This document shows, piece after piece, positions 57,758 through 64,000 of a stretch of 64,000 nucleotides of DNA. Both the position numbers and the translations under genes were made by a program. The notes under the pieces were generated by a model, which saw only the letters and a list, made by a program, of their open reading frames with translations, was not told the origin of the DNA and did no database searches. The DNA is taken from positions 31,193 through 95,192 of the forward strand of contig JAVXNW010000001.1 in assembly GCA_036645575.1 (NCBI GenBank), read 5' to 3'. Numbering within the stretch: position 1 is the first letter of the stretch; the number at the start of each line of letters is the position of its first letter. The stretch is from JAVXNW01 sp036645575. GTDB taxonomy: Bacteria; Bacillota; Clostridia; Christensenellales; Aristaeellaceae.

Positions 57758-59554
57758 TTAGACAAACAGCGGGGTAAAGGCAAACGTGCAACAGTCGACC
57801 AAGCCGCGATTGGTCAGGCGCAATTCCGGGATGCACGCCAGGGACAAAAGCGCCATGGTCATAAACGGCGCGGGCAGCGTGCAGCCGATCGCGTTCCAAG
57901 CCGCGCCCAGATGTCCCACCTGCCCGGACATCTCTTCCGCCGTGCCCTCGCCCATCAGCCCCGCAATCGGGAGCGGGACGCAGCCCAGCACCACGCCGTC
58001 TTGCACCACGCACATGCCGCCGCCGCACGCAACAAGCGTGTTGGCGGCAAGCGCCATATCCGCGTCGTTGGTTCCGAGCACCATCAAATTGTGCGCGTCG
58101 TGCGCGACCGTGGACGCCATCGCGCCAAGTCGCACGCCAAACCCCTTCACAAAGCCGAGCGCGTGGGTCGCGCATCCGCTGTGCCGCGCAAAGACCGCCG
58201 CCTTCAGGATGTCCTGCGCGGGGTCGGCCTCCACGCGGCCGTGCGCCGCGCGCAGCGTCACGATGCGCGCCAGATTTGCCGCGCTTACGGGAATCACCTC
58301 TATCGCGCGCACGGAAACCGCCCCGTCCGCCTGCGTGGGAACGCAAAAGTCCGACGCCGGGATGGTTCGGTCTATGTGCATGGTCTTGCGCGCCCAATCC
58401 GGATAGTTAGACGGCGGAAGGGGCGCGGTGAGCGCGCCGTTTTGCGCGACGATCACGCCGTCAATGGCGGTGAGCGCCACGTTAAAGTGGGTTAAGTCGT
58501 CAAACAGCACGAAATCCGCGCATTTTCCGGGCGTGATCGAGCCAAGCTCGTGATCCATCCGGAAGCACTGCGCGCAGTTGAGCGTCACCATCTGCACGGC
58601 GCGCACGGGATCGATCCCCTCCTCGACCGCGCGACGCAGCAGCCGGTCGACGTGCCCCTGTTCCCAAAGCGTGTGCGGGTGCGCGTCGTCGGTGACCAGC
58701 ACCGCAAAGCGGCTGTCGACCGCGCCCTCCGTCACCGCTTTGGCCACGGCGTGCAGGTCGCGCCAGCCGGAACCCTCGCGCAGCATGGCGTACATCCCAA
58801 GGCGCATCTTCGCGAGCGCCTCATCCGCGTGGGTGGACTCGTGACAGCAGCGAATGCCATGGGCGATGTAGGCGTTGAGGCCGCGGTCGGTCTCCGGAAC
58901 GGCGTAGTGCCCCGTGACGACCTTGCCCGCCTTCAGCGTCTCGTCCACGATGGCGCACGGGCCGTCCGCGCCCGCCAATATGCCGGGATAGTTCATCATC
59001 TCGCCAAGCCCCACCACGCGGGGATCGCGCATCATTTCGGAAATGTCGCTCGCGTCAATTGCCGCGCCGGAATCCTCAAACCCGGCGACGGCGGGCACGC
59101 AGGAGGGCATGGTGAGCATGGCCTTGAGCGGCAGCGCTTCGGCCTCCGCCATCAGGAGCTTTACGCCCTCCACGCCCAGCACGTTGCAGATTTCGTGCGG
59201 GTCGTAGTAGACGCCCACGGTGCCGTGCGGCAAGACCGCCTCGGCAAAGCCGCGCACGGTCATCATCGAGGACTCGATGTGGATGTGCCCATCCAGCAGT
59301 CCCGGCGCCAGGTACTTGCCCGCAGCGTCGATGACCTGCGTATGTTCCCCCACGCAGTGCTGCGCGCTTGCCCCGACATAGGCGATGCGCCCCATGGCGA
59401 TCGCCACGGCGATGGGGGACTGTAATTCGCCGGTGCACACGTTCACAAGCGTCGCGTTTTGAACGACCATGTCGGCGGGCGCCTTGCCCTGCGCCACGCG
59501 GGAGAGTGTTGTGCCCGCCGTCCAAAGCGGTGTTTTGCAAAAAGTAGATTGCAT
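57758..59554 (-). CDS. ade: Adenine deaminase
   Basis: This 598-residue amidohydrolase converts adenine to hypoxanthine and ammonia in purine salvage. The metal-binding motif is GLLDGHIHIESSMM. Other family stretches are GTVGVYYDPHEICNVLGVEG, GHYAVPETDRGLNAYIAHGI, VTDDAHPHTLWEQGHVDRLL and the C-terminal GFVKGFGVRLGAMASTVAHD. The ATG at 59554 is preceded by AAAGGATGG; an upstream in-frame region through a non-coding gap is ignored. It lies upstream of, and co-oriented with, the nucleoside importer. Confidence 0.95.
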   Translation of the reverse strand: MQSTFCKTPLWTAGTTLSRVAQGKAPADMVVQNATLVNVCTGELQSPIAVAIAMGRIAYVGASAQHCVGEHTQVIDAAGKYLAPGLLDGHIHIESSMMTVRGFAEAVLPHGTVGVYYDPHEICNVLGVEGVKLLMAEAEALPLKAMLTMPSCVPAVAGFEDSGAAIDASDISEMMRDPRVVGLGEMMNYPGILAGADGPCAIVDETLKAGKVVTGHYAVPETDRGLNAYIAHGIRCCHESTHADEALAKMRLGMYAMLREGSGWRDLHAVAKAVTEGAVDSRFAVLVTDDAHPHTLWEQGHVDRLLRRAVEEGIDPVRAVQMVTLNCAQCFRMDHELGSITPGKCADFVLFDDLTHFNVALTAIDGVIVAQNGALTAPLPPSNYPDWARKTMHIDRTIPASDFCVPTQADGAVSVRAIEVIPVSAANLARIVTLRAAHGRVEADPAQDILKAAVFARHSGCATHALGFVKGFGVRLGAMASTVAHDAHNLMVLGTNDADMALAANTLVACGGGMCVVQDGVVLGCVPLPIAGLMGEGTAEEMSGQVGHLGAAWNAIGCTLPAPFMTMALLSLACIPELRLTNRGLVDCCTFAFTPLFV

Positions 59555-59682
59555 GTTCAACCATCCTTTCAGTTTAAGACCGTCATAAAACGGCTGTAAG
59601 CGGTTTTCCCGTGGCCAAATCGCTGCGGTTGGCGCGCGGGGAAGGCGTTTCCTCGGACGTTTGGGAAAGCGGAATCGCTTGA

Positions 59683-60231
59683 TCAGCGGATCTCGATCTG
59701 GCAGGTGCGCATGACGGAAAGCGCGGCCTCGTGCGACGCGGGCGTCACGCCCGCGCACAGGCGCGCGTCGACAGACAGCCTGGCTTCCGGAAGCGTCGCC
59801 TTGATCAGCAGCGCGTTTGATATGACGCAGATGTCGCTGCACAGGCCGCACAGCTCGATTTCAAGGCCCTTGCCGTCCGGCGCGCCCGCGCTTTGCGCCA
59901 TCCGCGCAAGAAAGCGCCCCAGCGCCTCGCTGCCGAAGGTGTTTTTTTCAAACATCGGCATTCCGGGATCGAGCGCCTTGGCCACGCGCGGGTCGAGCAT
60001 CCAACCGGGCGTGCCGCTCACGCAGTGCAAGACCGGCAGCTTTTCGCCCTCCTGCGTCGAAAGGTAGTCGCCCGCGTGTGTATCAAGCGTCAAGAGCACC
60101 GTTTCGCCGTCCGCCTTGGCGCGCTCAATGCGCGCGCAAACGCCCGCCACAATCTGTTCGGCGTCGGCGCTTCCGAGGGAGCCTGAGACGAAGTCCACCT
60201 GCATATCGACGACAATCAAAATTTTCTTCAT
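59683..60231 (-). CDS. Isochorismatase-fold cysteine hydrolase (nicotinamidase-like)
   Basis: This 182-residue protein has the cysteine-hydrolase triad layout: Asp9 in VVDMQVDF, a Lys in the middle of the fold (near MPMFEKNTFG) and the nucleophilic Cys in LCGLCSDICVISNAL. Nicotinamidases of this type turn nicotinamide into nicotinate for NAD salvage; DTHAGDYLSTQEG resembles the nicotinamidase metal site (D..H..H/Y region). Nicotinate use would also feed cobT's co-substrate pool. The start follows AAGGGGGTGA. Confidence 0.85.
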   Translation of the reverse strand: MKKILIVVDMQVDFVSGSLGSADAEQIVAGVCARIERAKADGETVLLTLDTHAGDYLSTQEGEKLPVLHCVSGTPGWMLDPRVAKALDPGMPMFEKNTFGSEALGRFLARMAQSAGAPDGKGLEIELCGLCSDICVISNALLIKATLPEARLSVDARLCAGVTPASHEAALSVMRTCQIEIR

Positions 60232-60288
60232 AAAAATCACCCCCTTGCCGCTATTATACGCTAGGCAGGGGGTGAAAGGCAATCCCTT

Positions 60289-61098
60289 TTACGCGCGGAC
60301 GACCGTGATCGTGGCTTCGCCAGGACCTTCGTCCGAGGCGGGCGAGACGGAAAGCGCGCCGGACGCGGGCGTTGGGACGGTCAGGCGATGGGCGCTGTCC
60401 ACCTGGTAGTCGCCTTCGCCAAGCGTTCGCGTCTGGCCGCCCTGAGACAAATTGACTTCGCGAACCGTGAAGTCCTTGGGCAGCGCGTCGATCAGGCGAA
60501 TGGCTTCGGCCTGCGCGCTTCCGGTGTTCGAGAGCAAGAAGACGATCGCGCCTTCCTCTACGCGCTTGAACACCGATAGATTGGCGCTCTTGGCGCGCGT
60601 GATCAGGGCGCTATCGGCGCACGTCAGCGCGCGCCCGGTGACTTCGTCGATCGCGAGCAGCGCGGCGGACACCTTGATCAGCAGCGGCGCAGCCTCGCAG
60701 TCGCCGCAGATGCTCGCGTTAAATAGGATGAGCGCGTTGTCGCCCGGCGCGAGCGGCTGCGCAAGGTCGAAGCCGAGCGGCGTTCGAACCGAAATTTGCG
60801 CGCGCTCGCCGTTTAGGAACAGCATGGCGGACGCGGGTAGGTAGGTGAGCTGCGGCGTCTCGCGCAACGCGTCCGCAATGCGCACATCCCGAATCGCGTG
60901 GCGCAGGTCGTTTTTGACGTGTACGAGCAGCGTCACAAGGCCGCAGGGTTCAAAGTTCGGGCAGGCGGGGATCACCCGGATGGACAACGCGCCGTCCGCT
61001 TTTTCAAGCGGCGCGGCGTTTGACAGGCGGACGGTGGGCGCGCGCGCGCCGGCATAGGTATATTGTATGACGGCCTGATTGGCCGAAGAATTGGTCAT
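60289..61098 (-). CDS. DUF11-like (conserved repeat domain) protein, function unknown
   Basis: The 269-residue product has no signal peptide. Its beta-rich sequence resembles DUF11-type domains in the central part (VTLLVHVKNDLRHAIRDVRIADAL is the start of the pattern, cited in part; later FLLSNTGSAQAEAIRLIDALP). Several Cys residues occur (IPACPNFEPCG, ASICGDCE). I cannot name a function; in spore formers such proteins are sometimes surface or coat related. GAGGGGTGG precedes the ATG. It is divergent from the class II aldolase gene. Confidence 0.65.
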   Translation of the reverse strand: MTNSSANQAVIQYTYAGARAPTVRLSNAAPLEKADGALSIRVIPACPNFEPCGLVTLLVHVKNDLRHAIRDVRIADALRETPQLTYLPASAMLFLNGERAQISVRTPLGFDLAQPLAPGDNALILFNASICGDCEAAPLLIKVSAALLAIDEVTGRALTCADSALITRAKSANLSVFKRVEEGAIVFLLSNTGSAQAEAIRLIDALPKDFTVREVNLSQGGQTRTLGEGDYQVDSAHRLTVPTPASGALSVSPASDEGPGEATITVVRA

Positions 61099-61193
61099 GC
61101 TTCCACCCCTCTTACATGGGCTTTCTACCCGATATTATGCGCGCGGCCGAAGAAGCGTGCGGGATTGCGCCACGCGATTTAGCATAGGGTTGA

Positions 61194-61222
61194 TAGACAG
61201 TTGGGGCATGAATCGCTATAAT
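61194..61222 (+). promoter_or_regulatory. Promoter of the class II aldolase gene
   Basis: TAGACA, 17-bp spacer and consensus TATAAT, about 80 bp upstream of the ATG. Confidence 0.7.
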
Positions 61223-61300
61223 CCGCTTAGGCTGAGCCATGAGCGAAGGATGGGGCTTTGCGCATGACGGCTAAAATCAACCTGCGAAAGAGTGAAGAAC

Positions 61301-62134
61301 ATGCTTGTAACGATGAAGGAAATTCTGGACGACGCGCGCGCCCGCCAATACGGCGTGGGTTTTTTTAACACCTTTAACGTGGAACTGGCGATGGGCGTGA
61401 TCGAGGGTGCGGAGGCGCTCAAGGCGCCCGTCATCATCGGAACCGCCGAGGCGCTTTTGGGCAGCTGCGACATGCGCCTGTGCACCGATATGCTCCGCTT
61501 TATTGCCAAGCGCAGCACTGTTCCGGTCGCGGTGCATCTGGATCACGGCTTTTCGGCTTCCGTCATGGACGAGGCGCTCGACGCGGGCTTTACCTCCGTC
61601 ATGTACGATCGCTCGGAACTTCCCTACGATGAAAACGTAAAGCTGTTGCGCGACCTCACCGACCGAGCGCACGCGCGCGGCATCTCGGTCGAGGGCGAAC
61701 TGGGGCACGTGGTCTTTGATACGACCGATGACACGGGATACGCCTACACACAGCCCCAGGACGTGTGCGATTTTGTCGAGCGAACCGGCGTTGACGCGCT
61801 CGCGATCGCCATCGGCACGGCGCACGGCCCGTATAAAGAAAAACCGGTGCTCGACCTTGCGCGGCTGCGCGCCATCCGCGCGATCACCGACGCGGCGCTG
61901 GTGCTGCACGGCGGATCGGGCCTTTCGGACGAGGACTTCCGCAACTGCGTCCGGGACGGCATTCAAAAGGTCAACATCTATACCGACGTGAGCTTTGCCG
62001 CGTCTCAGGCTGCGCACGACTACGTGGAAGCGCACAACAAGAACATCCACGACGTGTCCATCGCCATGCGCGAGGCGGTTCGCGACGCGACGATCACCAA
62101 GCTCAAGCTGTTTTCCTGCGCGGGCAAGGCTTAG
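61301..62134 (+). CDS. Class II ketose-bisphosphate aldolase (fructose/tagatose type)
   Basis: This 277-residue zinc-dependent aldolase splits fructose- or tagatose-bisphosphate into triose phosphates. Zinc ligands and catalytic residues are visible in VHLDHGFSASVMDEAL, VEGELGHV, IGTAHGPYK and LHGGSGLSDEDF, and the phosphate site in QKVNIYTDVSFA. The length matches GatY/KbaY and short FbaA enzymes, so the natural substrate is uncertain. The ATG at 61301 follows AAGAGTGAAG; an in-frame GTG nine bases upstream is an alternative. A palindromic repeat begins at the stop codon. Confidence 0.92.
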   Translation: MLVTMKEILDDARARQYGVGFFNTFNVELAMGVIEGAEALKAPVIIGTAEALLGSCDMRLCTDMLRFIAKRSTVPVAVHLDHGFSASVMDEALDAGFTSVMYDRSELPYDENVKLLRDLTDRAHARGISVEGELGHVVFDTTDDTGYAYTQPQDVCDFVERTGVDALAIAIGTAHGPYKEKPVLDLARLRAIRAITDAALVLHGGSGLSDEDFRNCVRDGIQKVNIYTDVSFAASQAAHDYVEAHNKNIHDVSIAMREAVRDATITKLKLFSCAGKA

Positions 62135-62296
62135 GGAACCGCTGACTAAATCCCGCACGCGCTGGCGGCTGCATTTCCGCCATCTCCGCCCTGCAAAATC
62201 CGGGGCGTAGCGCTGCTACGCCTTCGGCTTTTGCAGGACGAATCTGGCGAAAATTCAGCTCGCCATCACGCACGTTCTTTAATCAGCGCTTCCTTA
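62134..62296. repeat. Long palindromic repeat element (about 163 bp)
   Basis: The whole segment folds on itself. The left end GGGAACCGCTGACTAAATC matches the reverse complement of the right end GCGCTTCC..., and the inner parts (CTGGCGGCTG, GCCCTGCAAAATCCGGGGCG) pair with GCTCGCCAT and CGCCTTCGGCTTTTGCAGGAC. The apex is GCGTAGC-GCT-GCTACGC. It begins at the last base of the aldolase stop codon. A shortened, inverted relative is at 497-544. Confidence 0.8.
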
Positions 62297-62328
62297 AGCA
62301 AACGGTCTGAATGCGGGGAGGGCTAAAT

Positions 62329-63849
62329 ATGGAATTATCGATTGGCAAGCAGACGATTGAGCTAGAGCGGTTGATTGGCACAAAACAGCTTCAAACGCAG
62401 GTGACGGCGGAGACCGCCACGCCGGGCGCGGGGCGCGAGGCGATTGAAGTGTTGATGGAGGAGGCCGACCTTACGATTGAGGCGGCCGAGGCGCAGACCG
62501 ACCGAGTGGTGGTGGACGGCGTGATTCGCTGTCAAGCGGTCTACCGGCAGGGCGAGAACACCGCCGCGCGCGCGGTGACCGCGACCACGCGCATAAGCGA
62601 GGTGATCGACATACCCGGCGTGACGGCCAAGTCGATCGTGCGCGTGCAGGGCGCGGTGGAGAATGTGAGCGCAGGCTATGAAAACGGGCGAATGCGCTTT
62701 GAAATCGCGCTGGATCTAGCCGCGCAGGCGCTCGAGCTTTTGCCGATTGACGTGATCAATCAGCTGAGCGGCGCGCAGGGCATGGAGGTGAAATACAGCG
62801 AAATTCACTCGAGCAAATTGGCTGCCGAGTCGACGGAAGACGCGGTGGTGCGCGAGGAGGTGGCGCTGCCCGATCAGCTCGACGCGCGCGTGTCGCTGAT
62901 GGACTGGTCGGAGGTGCGCCTGACAAGCGTCAGCCCCGACCTTGGCGGCGTGCGCGTGGGCGGTGAAATACAGGCCGAGGCGCTCATTGGGACGGGGGTC
63001 AGCGCGCGCCCTGTGGCCTTGGTCAAGGTGATGATGCCCTTTGAGGCGCTGTGCGAGTTGCCCGAATGGCTGACCGGAAGCGTCACCACGGAGGCGACGG
63101 TCAAGGCGCTTGACACGCAGGTGGTGCCCGCCGATCAGGACGAGGGCGCGGTGCTGAAATTAGAAGCCGCAGTGCAGGTGCGGGTGCGCGCCGACGCGGA
63201 GGATCGGGTCGAGGCGCTGGCCGACGCCTATGCGACGGGAGAAAGCGCCATCGCCTGCAAGATCGTGACGATGAATTGCGCGACGGGAACCCAAAAGATC
63301 GAGTGTTCGGAGCCGTTTCGGGGGACGCTGCTCTTGCCGAGCGGCGCGCCCGGCGTAGGCACGGTGCTGGCGACGCGCGTGCGCCCTGTCGTCAGCCAGT
63401 GGACGAGCGAGTCGGACGCAACTATCGTGGAAGGTGCGCTCGACATCAAGGCGCTATACCTGCCAAGTGGCAGCGAGCAGATGCAGTCGGCGAGGGGCGA
63501 GCTGCCCTTCTCGATGAAATGCGACGGAACTTGGCCGGAAGACGCATGGGTGCGCGTGAGCGCCTCGGGCGCGGAGGCGACCGCGCTGATGAGCGACCGG
63601 CTGGAGGTGCGCGCGACGCTCATGGCCAGCGGGTTCTACCGCGACATGGCGCGGCTAGAACTCGCGAGCGAGGCCGAGGCATTTGACGCGCCGCCGCGCA
63701 GAGACGGGCTTGTCATCCACTGGCCGACTTTAGAGGAGAGTGCCTGGACGGTAGGCAAGCGCTACCAACTGCCCCAGCAGCGCGTGATTGCCGTCAATGG
63801 CGGACACGAGGCGCTCAAGCCCGGTGCCCCCATCGTGCTGATGCTGTAA
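62329..63849 (+). CDS. DUF3794 / LysM protein (SipL-like spore morphogenesis factor)
   Basis: This 506-residue protein has repeated DUF3794 (SipL/SpoVID-like) units in the N-terminal and central parts (for example MELSIGKQTIELERLIGTKQ and VTAKSIVRVQGAVENVSAG). The last 45 residues look like a degenerate LysM domain (ESAWTVGKRYQLPQQRVIAV, ending LKPGAPIVLML). In Clostridia, SipL binds SpoIVA through its LysM domain and anchors the spore coat. The match is by architecture, so SipL or a paralog remains open. The ATG at 62329 follows GGGGAGGG. Confidence 0.85.
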   Translation: MELSIGKQTIELERLIGTKQLQTQVTAETATPGAGREAIEVLMEEADLTIEAAEAQTDRVVVDGVIRCQAVYRQGENTAARAVTATTRISEVIDIPGVTAKSIVRVQGAVENVSAGYENGRMRFEIALDLAAQALELLPIDVINQLSGAQGMEVKYSEIHSSKLAAESTEDAVVREEVALPDQLDARVSLMDWSEVRLTSVSPDLGGVRVGGEIQAEALIGTGVSARPVALVKVMMPFEALCELPEWLTGSVTTEATVKALDTQVVPADQDEGAVLKLEAAVQVRVRADAEDRVEALADAYATGESAIACKIVTMNCATGTQKIECSEPFRGTLLLPSGAPGVGTVLATRVRPVVSQWTSESDATIVEGALDIKALYLPSGSEQMQSARGELPFSMKCDGTWPEDAWVRVSASGAEATALMSDRLEVRATLMASGFYRDMARLELASEAEAFDAPPRRDGLVIHWPTLEESAWTVGKRYQLPQQRVIAVNGGHEALKPGAPIVLML

Positions 63850-63890
63850 GCTCGGCACTGCGGTGCCGAGCCCGGCACTGCGGTGCCGGG
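63850..63890. repeat. Two adjacent near-identical hairpins after the DUF3794 gene
   Basis: GCTCGGCACTGC-GGTGCCGAGC (63850-63871) and CCCGGCACTGC-GGTGCCGGG (63871-63890) are two 20-22-bp palindromes sharing the core GGCACTGCGGTGCC. Neither has a T-run. The remaining 110 bp to the window end show only a GGAGGAGGGGC...GCCCCCCTCC hairpin and no gene. Confidence 0.8.
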
Positions 63891-64000
63891 CTGACGCTCA
63901 CGCGGTTATTGAACGCGGAGGAGGGGCTACTCGCCCCCCTCCACACCACCCCCTCGAGCTGTACGCCCATGCTGTGGCATTCTCGCATATCGCCCTATAG

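Overview
The window looks like chromosomal DNA from an endospore-forming, GC-rich member of the Clostridia. The signs are a complete spoIIAA-spoIIAB-sigF operon with a sigma-H-type promoter, a SipL-like DUF3794 spore protein, HPr kinase, DegV, adhE, and peptidoglycan-binding secreted proteins with TPEP-rich linkers. I cannot fix the genus; a Christensenellales-like lineage is only a guess. No rRNA, tRNA, CRISPR array, phage or transposase gene is visible. Many genes have well-placed Shine-Dalgarno sequences, and several sit behind TTGACA/TATAAT-type promoters with 17-bp spacers.

Layout. 1-4200: the 3' end of L-fucose isomerase, then leftward adhE, a phosphotransferase and a thioredoxin-like ferredoxin. 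4400-7600: an L,D-transpeptidase, a YczE-type membrane protein and a ZIP metal transporter. 7600-13400: the spoIIA operon, a compact FtsH-like protease and a divergent class A PBP. 13400-20700: two MFS transporters, an EEP-family hydrolase, proA with a PflX-like radical SAM gene, and a DUF3810 protein. 20800-27900: pgi, then HAD phosphatase-hprK-glcK in a start/stop-overlapping string, a PG-binding secreted protein and a TraX-like protein. 27900-31000: a two-component system facing a DegV gene, with matching 11-bp direct repeats on both sides of the divergent region. 30900-39500: cobT-cobS-cobC behind an AraC regulator, which is divergent from a rhamnose/AI-2-type ABC importer. 39600-41000: infC-rpmI-rplT with an L20-type leader and an AUU start for infC. 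41000-46700: a sirtuin, a HAD hydrolase, a D,D-carboxypeptidase, an HD protein with cobO, and MATE-marR. 47000-52600: an Ig-like protein with a degenerate caspase-like domain, a 5'-nucleotidase, an aquaporin and an 11-residue-repeat helical protein. 52700-60300: a nucleoside (BMP-type) ABC importer, adenine deaminase and a nicotinamidase-like hydrolase. 60300-64000: a DUF11-like protein, a class II aldolase and the DUF3794/LysM protein.

Themes. Sugar entry and control (fucI, rhamnose-type importer, pgi, glcK, hprK, class II aldolase, adhE) sits beside late B12 synthesis genes (cobT, cobS, cobC, cobO). This fits deoxy-sugar fermentation through 1,2-propanediol, although no diol dehydratase is in the window. 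A second theme is nucleoside/purine salvage (5'-nucleotidase, BMP importer, adenine deaminase). A third is envelope and sporulation biology.

The most unusual features are non-coding or repeat-based: two copies of a palindromic element abutting stop codons, a three-copy 40-bp tandem array whose last copy is the proA promoter, inverted TGTCGAA boxes upstream of spoIIA, and several small tandem duplications at gene ends or inside genes. I found no clear new defence or biosynthetic system.
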